Positions 41,562-50,705 of a stretch of DNA of 64,000 nt are shown in pieces (within the stretch, counting starts at the first letter, position 1; every line of letters starts with the position of its first letter). This stretch comes from DASYPQ01 sp041488095. GTDB lineage: Bacteria > Planctomycetota > UBA1135 > GCA-002686595. A program made the position numbers and the translations under genes. The stretch lies in assembly GCA_041488095.1 (NCBI GenBank), contig JBGPOP010000023.1, forward strand, positions 1-64,000, read 5' to 3'. Under the pieces are notes generated by a model. The model did no database searches and was not told where the DNA came from. It was given only the letters and a program-made list of their open reading frames with translations.

Positions 41562-42733
41562 CGCGCGGCCTCCTCGAGCGCGTCGAGCGCAAATCGGGCG
41601 GCGCGGTCCCAGGACAGCGCCTGCGCGCGCCGCAGGGCCTCGAGACCCATCGCGGCGCGCTGGCGCTCGTCCTCGCACATCGCGCGGAGCGCCGCGACGA
41701 GACCCCCTTCGTCGCCCGGCTCGACGAAGATCCCGCCGCCGGTGAGCAGGCGCGGCAGCGGGCTCCTCGTCGTGGCGACGACCGGCGCTCCGCAAGCCGC
41801 GGCCTCGATGGCGGGTAGCCCGAACCCCTCGCACTCCGAAGGGAGGACGCAGCACAGGGCCCCGCAGTGGAGCAGCCGCAGCTCGTCGTCGGGCACGAAC
41901 CCGGGCCAGTGCACGAGGCTCCCCTTGCCGCCCGACTCGATCGCCGACCGGATCGAGGGAAGGCTCGTGTGGAACGCGTCTCCCTCCTTCGCGCCGACGA
42001 GGAGGAGATGCGGAGGGTCGTCGACCTCGCGCGCGAGACGCGCGTGGGCCCGCGCGAGACGGTCGACGTTCTTGTGCGGGTTGAAGCCGCCAACGTACAC
42101 GATCCAGCGCGCGCCGGGTGGCAGGCCCGCGCGAGAAGCCGCCGCCGCGATCTGCTCTCGCGAGGCACCGGGGCGAAATCCAGGGGCCGGCGCCTCGCCG
42201 CAGACCCGTATCCTGCGCCGGTCGACGTCGAGCACCTCCTCGATCTCCTCGGCAGCGAAGCCCGAGACGGTCAGCACGATTCGTGCTCGCCTGAGCGCGT
42301 GGCGCACCTTGAGGCGCCAGAACCATCGCGCCGAGAGCCTCGGCAGCGTCAGGGCCGGGAAGCGCTCCGCGATCGCGTCGTGCACGGTGACGACGACGCG
42401 CACGCCGTGCGGCGCAGGGAAGTACGTGTACACGGTCGGATAGAAGAGCACGGCCGGATTCTCGGCGGCGGCGGCGCGCCGCATCGCCAGGAGATCGGAG
42501 AACGAGCGCCGGCCCTGCGCCGAGGCGGCCTCGGTCGGGCGGGCGGAGAGATCGACTCCGCGGAGGCGCACCCGGCCCTCGAGAGGCCCGAGCCGGTCGA
42601 GGTCGCGCCGGTCGAGGAGGAAGACGAACTCGTGGTCCCCCGAGAGCCGCACCATCGAGCGCAGGATCTCGCGGGTGAAGCGCCCGTACCCGCGCTCGTT
42701 GAACCAGGGCGTTGCGTCGACGGCGATCCGCAT
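41558..42733 (-). CDS. GT4-family glycosyltransferase
   Basis: 391 residues. ATG 42733 overlaps the stop of the FAD oxidoreductase (ATGA). N-terminal IAVDATPWFNERGYGRFTRE is typical of mannosyltransferase-like GT4 enzymes; the donor half has IVYVGGFNPHKNVDRL and SECEGFGLPAIEAAACG, holding the retaining-GT4 Glu pair. Donor and acceptor unknown. Length is standard. Confidence 0.88.
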   Translation of the reverse strand: MRIAVDATPWFNERGYGRFTREILRSMVRLSGDHEFVFLLDRRDLDRLGPLEGRVRLRGVDLSARPTEAASAQGRRSFSDLLAMRRAAAAENPAVLFYPTVYTYFPAPHGVRVVVTVHDAIAERFPALTLPRLSARWFWRLKVRHALRRARIVLTVSGFAAEEIEEVLDVDRRRIRVCGEAPAPGFRPGASREQIAAAASRAGLPPGARWIVYVGGFNPHKNVDRLARAHARLAREVDDPPHLLLVGAKEGDAFHTSLPSIRSAIESGGKGSLVHWPGFVPDDELRLLHCGALCCVLPSECEGFGLPAIEAAACGAPVVATTRSPLPRLLTGGGIFVEPGDEGGLVAALRAMCEDERQRAAMGLEALRRAQALSWDRAARFALDALEEAAR

Positions 42734-44208
42734 CAGGCACGCACTTGCCGCTCGATCTTCTGCTCCTCGTGGTACTCGAAGTCGGTGTTGACCGCCCAGA
42801 TGTCGTGGCTCGCGCCCTTCATGTTCTCGACGGCCAGCATCGCGGTCAGCATCGAGTGGTCCTGGTTGTTGTACTTGTGCAGCCCGTTGCGGCCAACCAG
42901 GTGCAGGTTCGGGATCGTGTCCAGGTGCGCGCGGACCGCATCGAGGTGTGCACGGTAGGCCGAGTCGTAGATGGGGTAGGCCTTCTCCATGCGCACGACC
43001 GAGCCGTCGACCACGAGGCCGGGGTCGGCCAGGCCGAGGATCCCGAGCTCCCTCTTCGCCATCTCGATCAGGTCCGCATCGGGGCTCGTCCACAGGCCGT
43101 CGCCCTCGAAGCAGAAGTACTCGAGTCCCAGGCAGGTCCGGTCCGGCACGGGCACCATGTCGCGGCTCCAGTTGTTGAAGTTCTGGACTCGGCCGACCTG
43201 GACGCCGGGGGTGTGGATGTAGATCCAGTTGTCGGGGAAGAGGTTGTCGCCCTTGAGCATCAGCGCGACGACCAGGAAGTCGCGGTAGCGCAGACCCTCC
43301 CCGCTCGCGCGCACGCTCTCGGGCACGGGCGGGGCCAGCGCGCGGACGAGCTCGCGCACGGGCATGCTCGAGATGCAGTGCTCGCCCTCGACGCGCACCT
43401 CGCCCTCGGGCGTCTGGGCGCGGACGGCCACGAACCGTCCTCCGGAGAGCTCGATCGCACGGACCTGGTGGTGCAGGCGCACGGGGGTGCCGCGCTCTCG
43501 CAGCCGATCGCAGGTCCGCTCCCACATCTGCCCGGGCCCCAGGCGCGGGTAGCGGAACTCCTCGATCAGGCTCTTGATCGCCGTCGAGCGGCGCTGCATC
43601 GAGGCCGCATTCAGGACCGCCTGCGCGAGCGACAGGTTCTGGATGCGCTGCGCGGCCCACTCGGCGCGGATCTCGGTGCAGGGCACGCCCCACACCTTCT
43701 CGGTGTAGGTCTTGAAGAAGATCCGGTACAGCCGGGCGCCGAAGCGGTTCGTCACCCACTGCTCGAAGTTCTCCTCGACCGGGCTCGGGGAGACCTGCGC
43801 CCACAGGTACGAGAGGACGCAGCGCGCCGACTCGAAGAGGCCCAGGTTCGCGAGCACGTTGCGCGCGCGCAGCGGGTAGTTGAAGTAGCGCCCGCGGTAG
43901 TGGATGCGCGAGAGGCGCGGGACGGAGATGAACTCCTCGCCCAGGATCTCCTCCCACAGGCGCTGGACCGGCGCGATCTTGGTGAAGAAGCGATGCCCGC
44001 CGATGTCGAAGCGGTAGTCCTTGTAGACGACCGTGCGCGCGAGCCCGCCCACGACCCCGTCGCCCTCGAGCACGGTCGCGGCGTGGCCTTCTCGCGCGAG
44101 CATCCAGGCCGCGGTCAGCCCCGCCGGCCCGCCGCCGATCACGACGGTGCGATCGCCCGGGCGCAAGCGAGCCACCGCACGCGTCCCAGGATTCACCTGC
44201 GCGGCCAT
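42733..44208 (-). CDS. FAD-dependent oxidoreductase, HemY/UDP-galactopyranose-mutase-like
   Basis: 491 residues. FAD-binding VVIGGGPAGLTAAWMLA, second segment TVLEGDGVVGGLART, and FDIGGHRFFTKIAPVQRLWE. The middle contains EQWVTNRFGARLYRIFFKTY and YTEKVWGVPC, a hallmark of this glycan-cluster group. Paralogous to the 32779-34191 protein but more canonical. Encoded between the phosphoesterase and two GT4 enzymes in one operon. Probable role in sugar-nucleotide or glycan redox chemistry is inference. Confidence 0.82.
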   Translation of the reverse strand: MAAQVNPGTRAVARLRPGDRTVVIGGGPAGLTAAWMLAREGHAATVLEGDGVVGGLARTVVYKDYRFDIGGHRFFTKIAPVQRLWEEILGEEFISVPRLSRIHYRGRYFNYPLRARNVLANLGLFESARCVLSYLWAQVSPSPVEENFEQWVTNRFGARLYRIFFKTYTEKVWGVPCTEIRAEWAAQRIQNLSLAQAVLNAASMQRRSTAIKSLIEEFRYPRLGPGQMWERTCDRLRERGTPVRLHHQVRAIELSGGRFVAVRAQTPEGEVRVEGEHCISSMPVRELVRALAPPVPESVRASGEGLRYRDFLVVALMLKGDNLFPDNWIYIHTPGVQVGRVQNFNNWSRDMVPVPDRTCLGLEYFCFEGDGLWTSPDADLIEMAKRELGILGLADPGLVVDGSVVRMEKAYPIYDSAYRAHLDAVRAHLDTIPNLHLVGRNGLHKYNNQDHSMLTAMLAVENMKGASHDIWAVNTDFEYHEEQKIERQVRA

Positions 44209-44212
44209 TCGG

Positions 44213-45349
44213 CTAGTCGGATCCCCCGGCCGGCGCCTTGCCGGCGCCTTGCAGCGTCAGTAGACAGATCTCGGGCGGGCAGAACAATCGGATCCGCGGC
44301 GCGTGGTTGCCCTCCATGCCGAGGCCCGCGCACACGTTGAGCCAGTGGTCGCCCATGCGGAACAGACCGCGCGCGTAGCGGCGCGGCAGGCGCGTCAGCG
44401 TGATCGGCGGCCCGAAGAAGGGCACGACGACCTGGCCTCCGTGCGTGTGGCCCGCGAGGTGCAGATCGACCCCCATGCCCTCCAGGCTGAGGGTGAGGTC
44501 GGGCGGGTGCGTGGCGACGAGGAGCGCCTCGCCGATCGGGCGCGGCGCGCGCGGGAGGTAGAGATCGGGACGGAAGGGATCGAGTCCGACCACGCGCAGC
44601 TTGCGCCCGCCTCCGAAGTCGAAGTCGCGCGCCCGGTCTTCGAGGTAGATCAAGTCGAGGCCCCGGAACACCCTGGCGCGCACGTCGTCGCCCTCGGAGT
44701 GGCCGGCGACGACGACCGTCGGCGCGATGGCGCACAAGGAGGCGAGAAATGCGTGCGCCGCCACCTCGGCTGGGCGCGTGTCGAAGAAGGGGCCGGCCAC
44801 GTAGTCCCCGGTGACCACGATCAGGTCAGGCGAGAGCCGGGCCACCTCGGCCAGCGCGACCCGCTCGCGCTCGCAGGTGCCGACGGTCTGCAGGTCGGAG
44901 AGATGCGCGACGCGCAGGGGCGCCGTGCCCGCCGGCCAGGAGGCGATCGGGACGCGCTCCTCGCGCACCTGCAATCGGTTCGGCCCGATGAGCAGAGCGT
45001 AGAGGGCGACGGCGGGCGCAGCGGTCGCCAGCACGATCGCGGTCGCGCGCGCCCCCGACGAGGCTCCGCGCCGGCGCAGGGCTGAAGCGAACAGCAGGGC
45101 AGGCAGCCAGAACGCCGCCGGGTAGAAGACCAGGGCGATCACGATGAAGAGGCTCGCGATGGGCTGCCCGGCCGCCTTCAGGAGTGCGTACAGGACGAAC
45201 CCCGCGGCGCACACACCCGCGAGCGTCAGTCCTCCCCGGGTGAGCACGCGATCCGGTCGAACGATGCGCCCGCTCCACCGCCACAAGAGGGCAGTCATCG
45301 CGAGCGAAAGCGCGGCATACCCGATCTGCAGCGCAGTGTAGGGAAGCAC
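44213..45349 (-). CDS. YaeI-like membrane metallophosphoesterase with altered metal ligands
   Basis: 378 residues from a GTG at 45349 (tentative; the frame is open further). Four N-terminal helices, then a calcineurin-like phosphoesterase domain. Motifs: VAHLSDLQT (usual D-x-H is D-L-Q), VVTGDYVAG (normal GD), VVAGHSEGDD (usual G-N-H-E/D is G-H-S-E), and the intact LAGHTHGGQVVVPFFG. Two metal-site positions are therefore substituted. Relatives cleave phosphodiester or lipid-phosphate bonds. Five bases upstream of the oxidoreductase and in its operon. Confidence 0.8.
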   Translation of the reverse strand: MLPYTALQIGYAALSLAMTALLWRWSGRIVRPDRVLTRGGLTLAGVCAAGFVLYALLKAAGQPIASLFIVIALVFYPAAFWLPALLFASALRRRGASSGARATAIVLATAAPAVALYALLIGPNRLQVREERVPIASWPAGTAPLRVAHLSDLQTVGTCERERVALAEVARLSPDLIVVTGDYVAGPFFDTRPAEVAAHAFLASLCAIAPTVVVAGHSEGDDVRARVFRGLDLIYLEDRARDFDFGGGRKLRVVGLDPFRPDLYLPRAPRPIGEALLVATHPPDLTLSLEGMGVDLHLAGHTHGGQVVVPFFGPPITLTRLPRRYARGLFRMGDHWLNVCAGLGMEGNHAPRIRLFCPPEICLLTLQGAGKAPAGGSD

Positions 45350-45441
45350 CCGCGCGAGTGTGCCAGCACCCGGAAGACCCCACAAGGCGCGCGCCCTTGG
45401 AATACGATGACGCTCCCGGAAGAATCCCCTCCGGAGAACGG

Positions 45442-46998
45442 GTGGATCGAAAGCAAGCTGCGCGAGGCACGTCGGTCCGGCTGGCCACCCTCGTGGGGGC
45501 CTCGCTCGCGGTGGGAGTCCTGCTTCGCGGCGTCGAGGCTCACCGGAAGAGCCTGTGGCTCGACGAGATGCACTCCCTGTACGCCGCGCGGGGGAGCGGC
45601 TTCGCCGAAGTGATCGAGCGGGTGCGGGTCGACTTCCACCCGCCGCTGTACTTCCTCCTCCTGCACTTCCTCGACGGCATCGATCCCCACGCGCAGCGCT
45701 GGCTCTCGATCCTCTTCGGAATCGCGACGCTCCTGCCGCTGCTCGCGCTCCTGCGCTCGGCCGGCCTCTCGCCTCTCGCGCGCGCGGTCGCCTGCGGACT
45801 GTACTGCACGTCCTCCTACCAGATCCTCTACGCCGCGGAGCTGCGCGCCTACTCGGGGCTCGAGCTGTGCGCAGCGACGATGGCCTGGGCGGCATTCACC
45901 GATCGCGCCGCGCCGAGGTGGCGGTTCCTCGCCTTCGCCGCGGCGACGGCGGTCGGGCTCTACCTCCACTACTTCGCAGCGGTCGCGGCGCTCGCCATCC
46001 TCGCGGCGCGTCCGCTGCTCGGACGCCACGGCGATCGTGAGCTCGAGGCCGGAAGGAAGACGCACGGCGCGCTCGCCTGGCGGACTCTCGCCGCTGCCGG
46101 CGCGATGGGCTTCGCCCTGTTCCTGCCCTGGCTGCTCACCAAGGAACGCTGGCTCGTCACCGATCCGGGCAAGATGTGGCGCGTGGAGCACCTGGACAGC
46201 GCAGCCGGACCGGGACCGAGGGCGCCCTCCCCGCCGCTCCGGAGCGACGACCTCGTCAAGGCCGCGACGATTCCGCTGCGCACCTACGCGCCGATGCTCT
46301 CGAGCCTGGGCCGGCCCGTGGCGACCTCCGCGCAGGTCGGTGCGGCGGTGTTCTTCGCGCTGGTCCTCGCGGGCGGTGCGGGCCTCCTCGCGGGCCTCCG
46401 GCGAGGAAGATCCCTGCCGGGAGGAGCGCGCCTCGCGGCGCCGATCGGCGCGGTGGCGATCGCCTACCTCGTCGGAACCGTGATGTGCCTGGCGGTCTGG
46501 CGACGCGTCCCGGCCCAGTACTTCGTCGTGGGAGCGTGGATCTGGCCGCTCGGTTGCGCAGCGCTCGTCGACGCGATCGAGAGGGTGCGGCTGCGCGAGG
46601 TGTACGCCGGCCTGTTGCTCGCAGCGAGCCTCGCCATCGGGGTGAGCCACGTGCTCGGTGCGTCGCGCGAGAACATGCGCGGCGCGGTCGAGACGGCGGT
46701 CAAGACGGGCCGCGAGGAGGGGGCGATCCTGACCGCGATCCTGTGGCAGCCGCCCTGGTATCCGCATGCGCTCCCCTACCTCGTCTACGCACCCGGCGTC
46801 GAGGCTTGCGAGCCGCAGGACGTGCCGCCCGCCGGCGCCGCGGAGCGACGGCCCGTCGTGGTGATCACGCGCAACGTCGCGTTCGCAGGCGAGAACAGCC
46901 TGCCCGTCGAATGGCGCACGATCCGGGAGGGGCGCAGGTTCGCCCGCAGCCTGTGGATCGACAACTCGATCGAGGTAGCCGTGTTCGAGCCCGAGTGA
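45442..46998 (+). CDS. GT-C-like membrane glycosyltransferase (ArnT/PMT-type)
   Basis: 518 residues from GTG 45442, chosen for the GGAG site 8 bases upstream; the frame is open to 45358. About eleven helices. After helix 1: KSLWLDEMHSLYAARG with the acidic D-E of PMT-type enzymes, and then DFHPPLYFLLLHF, a characteristic element. C-terminal ~80 residues soluble. Faces the periplasm and would use a polyprenyl-phosphate sugar. Stands alone between two minus-strand operons. Confidence 0.8.
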   Translation: MDRKQAARGTSVRLATLVGASLAVGVLLRGVEAHRKSLWLDEMHSLYAARGSGFAEVIERVRVDFHPPLYFLLLHFLDGIDPHAQRWLSILFGIATLLPLLALLRSAGLSPLARAVACGLYCTSSYQILYAAELRAYSGLELCAATMAWAAFTDRAAPRWRFLAFAAATAVGLYLHYFAAVAALAILAARPLLGRHGDRELEAGRKTHGALAWRTLAAAGAMGFALFLPWLLTKERWLVTDPGKMWRVEHLDSAAGPGPRAPSPPLRSDDLVKAATIPLRTYAPMLSSLGRPVATSAQVGAAVFFALVLAGGAGLLAGLRRGRSLPGGARLAAPIGAVAIAYLVGTVMCLAVWRRVPAQYFVVGAWIWPLGCAALVDAIERVRLREVYAGLLLAASLAIGVSHVLGASRENMRGAVETAVKTGREEGAILTAILWQPPWYPHALPYLVYAPGVEACEPQDVPPAGAAERRPVVVITRNVAFAGENSLPVEWRTIREGRRFARSLWIDNSIEVAVFEPE

Positions 46999-47004
46999 CC
47001 GGAA

Positions 47005-48384
47005 TCACCGGACGCGCAGCACGATCACGTCCCCGTCCCCGACGCTGCCCGGGAACCGCCGGACTTCCCGGCCGCGTTGCTCGAGAGCGCGCGCGAGGTC
47101 GGGGCGGCGCGAACGCAGGTAGATCGGAAAGGTGGTGATCACCAGGGCGCCGCGCCCGCCGGCCAGCTCCCGCTCCAGATCCTCGCGCGAGTCGACGGCC
47201 GTGAATCCGCCGCCGTAGTACTCCTGGTAGGGGAAGGTGGCCAGGCCGACCGTCAGCACGGGCTCGCCGGCCGCGCGCGCGGACAGCGCGTAGTCGCGCG
47301 CGCCGGCGAAGTCCTGCTTGGGCAGGCGCCACTGCCGGGGTACCAGCGCGAGCGAGGCCACCACGAGAGCTGCGGCGAGCGCGTCCGCGGCGCGCGGGAG
47401 CAGGCGGTCGAGGACGGCCAGCCCACCCTCGGCCGCGATGAGAGCCATGAAGCCCGCGGCGAAGAAGAACGAGCGCGGCCAGAGATTGCGCCCCAGTGCA
47501 ACGAGCGCGACCGCGCACAGGGCCGGCGGCAAGAGGACGATCCAGGCCGCCTCGCGGTCCCGCTTCCACAAGCGCGCGAGCCCGAGGATCGCGATGGCCA
47601 GTCCCGCCGCGAGCACGAGGAGGCCGGGTGCGAGGCCGAAGCCGAAGCTGCGGGCGGCCTCGAGCAGGGTCCACAGCGGGCTCGACCACTCGGCCTTCGC
47701 GGCGTAGGGGTTCTGGCGCAGGAAGAAGAAGCGCAGCATGTCGGGAAGCATCGCCGCATGGAGCGCGATCGACAGCGCCGCGCCGATCAGGACGCCGACG
47801 AGCGGCGCGCGGTCCGGGGACCGGTTCCCTCGCCGGCTGAGCGCCCACGCGCCGAGCTGCCCGACAGCGACGAACGCGCCCGTCAGGTGCGCGAAGATCG
47901 AGAGCGAGAGCGCGACGCCCTGGAGAAGCGGCCGGCGAGCATGGAACGCCTGGCTCGCGACGAGCGCGAAGAAGAGCATCGCCGTGTAGCCGCGCGCGTT
48001 CTGCGAGAAGAACACGTGGTGCGGCGAGGCCGCGAGCAGCGCGCAGGCGAGGAGCGCGGTGCGTGCGGAGGTGATGCGCGCGGCGAAGGGGTACAGCGCG
48101 GCGACGCTGGCCGCGCCGAAGAGGAGCGCCGGCAGACGCAGCGACCAGGGCTCCTGGCCGAATGCGCGGGCGCTCCCCCAGGCGAGCAGCGTGTAGAGCG
48201 GGTGATGGTTGTCCGTCGGGTAGCTCGAGAGCACCTTGCCGAGGGGCGCGCGCACGAAGTCGACGAGCATCCACACCTCGTCGAACCACAGGCCGCCATC
48301 CAGGCCGGGCAATCGGAGGAGCAGCGCTGCGAGGAAGAGCGACGCGCAGATCCGCGCGGTGCGCGGGCGGTCCTCAAGCGCCAT
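47005..48384 (-). CDS. GT-C-like membrane glycosyltransferase
   Basis: 459 residues. GGLWFDEVWMLVDFVRAP (D-E motif) after helix 1, then DNHHPLYTLLAW, the same pattern as the 45442 and 55958 proteins. About ten helices and a short soluble C-terminus. Its start overlaps the end of the UPF0104-type gene by 11 bases, so the two are cotranscribed. Donor is probably a polyprenyl-phosphate sugar (family knowledge). Confidence 0.8.
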   Translation of the reverse strand: MALEDRPRTARICASLFLAALLLRLPGLDGGLWFDEVWMLVDFVRAPLGKVLSSYPTDNHHPLYTLLAWGSARAFGQEPWSLRLPALLFGAASVAALYPFAARITSARTALLACALLAASPHHVFFSQNARGYTAMLFFALVASQAFHARRPLLQGVALSLSIFAHLTGAFVAVGQLGAWALSRRGNRSPDRAPLVGVLIGAALSIALHAAMLPDMLRFFFLRQNPYAAKAEWSSPLWTLLEAARSFGFGLAPGLLVLAAGLAIAILGLARLWKRDREAAWIVLLPPALCAVALVALGRNLWPRSFFFAAGFMALIAAEGGLAVLDRLLPRAADALAAALVVASLALVPRQWRLPKQDFAGARDYALSARAAGEPVLTVGLATFPYQEYYGGGFTAVDSREDLERELAGGRGALVITTFPIYLRSRRPDLARALEQRGREVRRFPGSVGDGDVIVLRVR

Positions 48385-49375
48385 GGTCGCGCTCCCGCGT
48401 GACGGCGGCGAGAGCGCCCCCGGCGAGGCTGCCTGCGACGAGCACGCTCTGCCACACGAGCGACTGGGCCACGGCGGTCTCCCGCGCGATCCCGAGCGGA
48501 GCCATCAGCGCCGCGACCGCCACCTCGCGCACGCCGATGCCGGAGAGGCTGACCGGGAGCATGGCCGCGATCTTCGCGAGCGGGACGACGAGAAACCACG
48601 CCGGGAGGTCGAGGACCAGGCCCATCGCCCTGCCGAGCCAGGCGTTGAGCAGCACGAAGCCCGACTGGAGCGCGAGGCACAGCAGGAACCCGCCCGCAGC
48701 CTCCACCGGGCGCGCGCGCAGGGCCGTCGCGGCGGAGCGGGCCTTGGCAAGGCTCGCCGCGATCTTCGCGGGGAGAGACGTGGAGGCGCTCGCGCGCAGG
48801 AGCAGCGCGAGCCCGAGGATCGCGCCGGCGAGGAGGCCGAGGAACGCGAGGAGGATCGTGGAGGGCGCGATCGAGCGCGCCGCGAGCGCGTCGCGGGCCG
48901 CCGGGGAGAGGAAGCACGCCGCCGCAGCCAGGACACCGAGCGCGAGGAGGTCCGCCGTGCGGTCGGCGAGGCTGCCGAGGACGACCGCCTCCTTCTCCTG
49001 CGCAGCGCCGATCGCGAGGCCGGCGCGGACCAAGTCTCCGCCGATCATCGTCGGCAGGCACAGGTTGGCGAACAGGCCCGCGCCGTAGAAACGCAGCGCC
49101 GTCCGTGGCGGAAGTCGCGCGCCCGAGAGAGAGAGGAAGAGCCTCCACTTCATCGCGCCCCCGGCGTGGAGCGAGAGGAAGAGGACGAGGCAGCCGCCCC
49201 AGACGCCCGGCGACTCGCGCCAGAAAGCCGAGAGGCGCGCCAGGATCTCCCCTCGGTCGAGGAGAGAGACGAGGACCGCGAGGACGAGCGCGCTGGCGAG
49301 GAGGCGCAGCGCGAAGCGGCGCCGGCTGGAGGTCGGCGGCCTCGGGTCCGAGGCGCTGCTCGTGGGAAGGGCCAA
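48374..49375 (-). CDS. UPF0104 / lysylphosphatidylglycerol-synthase transmembrane-type protein
   Basis: 333 residues, TTG start. Eight or so helices with the family marks FYGAGLFANLCLPTMIGGDL and SLSGIGVREVAVAALM. Such proteins form the flippase-like half of MprF and occur alone in polysaccharide clusters, where lipid-linked substrate handling is suspected. No catalytic aminoacyl-transfer domain is attached. Divergent from the radical SAM gene, with a ~79-base gap. Confidence 0.85.
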   Translation of the reverse strand: MALPTSSASDPRPPTSSRRRFALRLLASALVLAVLVSLLDRGEILARLSAFWRESPGVWGGCLVLFLSLHAGGAMKWRLFLSLSGARLPPRTALRFYGAGLFANLCLPTMIGGDLVRAGLAIGAAQEKEAVVLGSLADRTADLLALGVLAAAACFLSPAARDALAARSIAPSTILLAFLGLLAGAILGLALLLRASASTSLPAKIAASLAKARSAATALRARPVEAAGGFLLCLALQSGFVLLNAWLGRAMGLVLDLPAWFLVVPLAKIAAMLPVSLSGIGVREVAVAALMAPLGIARETAVAQSLVWQSVLVAGSLAGGALAAVTRERDHGA

Positions 49376-49421
49376 GCCGGGTTGGAGATCGGACGCAGGC
49401 TAGCATATCCGATGGCCGATC

Positions 49422-49427
49422 TATGAT
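49422..49427 (+). promoter_or_regulatory. -10 box for the radical SAM gene
   Basis: TATGAT, 27 bases before ATG 49455, which has a GAGAAG ribosome site. This is an ordinary leadered promoter, in contrast to the leaderless ones elsewhere. Confidence 0.35.
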
Positions 49428-49454
49428 GGCCTGCCGCGAGCTTGCGAGAAGAAC

Positions 49455-50603
49455 ATGGGACTTGGAAGCCGCATCCGCCGACACCTGCGCCTCACCGCCA
49501 AGGCGGCGGAGCGGCAGCCGGGAGAGACCCCGCCGTTCCTGATCCTGTTCATCAACTCGATCTGCAATCTGGCGTGCGAGCACTGCTTCTACTGGAAGGA
49601 GCTGAACAGCCGCGACGACCTCTCCGACCAGGAGATGTTCCAGCTCGCGGAATCGCTCGGCCCGATCGAGAACCTGAACCTGTCGGGCGGAGAGCCGTTC
49701 CTGAGGCCGAGCTTCGCCGGGATCTGCCGGCGCTTCGTGCAGAAGAACGGCGTGAAGCAGATCTACTGCCCGACGAACGGCTGGTTCACGGAGAAGACGA
49801 TCCAGGCGCTGCGATCGCTGTTCGAGGAGAAGTCCTTGCAGCTCTTCGCGGCGGAGCTGTCGCTCGACGGCATGGAGACGTTCCACAACACGTTCCGGGT
49901 GAACCCGAAGTCGTTCCAGAAGGCGATGGAGACGTACGACGCGCTGGCGGAGTACCAGAAGGAGGAGCCGCGGCTCCAGATCCATGCGATCTCGACGGCG
50001 ACGGGGGAGAACGTGGACGAGATCAAGCGGCTCTCGACGTTCCTGTACGAGCGCTGCCCGGCGATGACGCACCACAACATCGCGATGCTGCGCGGAGAGA
50101 GGAAGCGGCCGACGCTGGTGGGACCGGACCTCGTCGCGTACCGCGAGCTCGCCGATTACGTCGCGCGGTTGTGGCGCGACCGCGAGCAGAGCCGGTTCGG
50201 GCACGTGGTCGACCCGATGCTGCATTGGGGGAAGCTCAAGATCGCGGAGAGCCAGGGGCAGGCGATCCCCTGCCGCGCGGGGTGGCTGTCGGGCGTCGTG
50301 TACGCGAACGGCGACGTGTCGGTGTGCGAGCAGCACGCGCCGATCGGGAACATCCGGAAGAAATCCTTCCCCGAGATCTGGACCTCGCCCGAGGCGATCG
50401 CGCTGCGCGAGTCGATCCGCAGGAAGGAGTGCTTCTGCACGAACGAGGTGTTCCTGTGGCCGAGCATCGTGTTCCAGCCGACCCAGCTGGCGCGCGCTTT
50501 CATCGGCTCGAAGGCGTGGCACACGCCCGAGCCGCTCGGGCCGGGGGAGAGGGTCGACCCGCAGGCGCGAAGCTCTCCGTCGGTCGAGCCCGGGATCGGA
50601 TAG
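49455..50603 (+). CDS. Radical SAM/SPASM protein
   Basis: 382 residues. The SAM-cluster motif is C37-x3-C41-x2-C44 (INSICNLACEHCFYWKEL), and LNLSGGEPFLRP supplies the SAM-binding GGE. The C-terminus holds a SPASM-like Cys set (IPCRAGWL, VSVCEQHAPIGN, KECFCTNE) for extra Fe-S clusters. These enzymes modify peptides or small molecules; no obvious peptide substrate gene is adjacent. It may modify a glycan precursor or lipid given the surroundings, but the sequence does not show this. Confidence 0.85.
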   Translation: MGLGSRIRRHLRLTAKAAERQPGETPPFLILFINSICNLACEHCFYWKELNSRDDLSDQEMFQLAESLGPIENLNLSGGEPFLRPSFAGICRRFVQKNGVKQIYCPTNGWFTEKTIQALRSLFEEKSLQLFAAELSLDGMETFHNTFRVNPKSFQKAMETYDALAEYQKEEPRLQIHAISTATGENVDEIKRLSTFLYERCPAMTHHNIAMLRGERKRPTLVGPDLVAYRELADYVARLWRDREQSRFGHVVDPMLHWGKLKIAESQGQAIPCRAGWLSGVVYANGDVSVCEQHAPIGNIRKKSFPEIWTSPEAIALRESIRRKECFCTNEVFLWPSIVFQPTQLARAFIGSKAWHTPEPLGPGERVDPQARSSPSVEPGIG

Positions 50604-50705
50604 GAAGCGGTCCCACCGCCCGCCCTCCTCGGCACAGGCGAAGTCGACTCCATCCGGCGTGCTACCCTTGCGCTCCAGCGGGGTTGATTCGGCCCGGAGG
50701 TCCCC

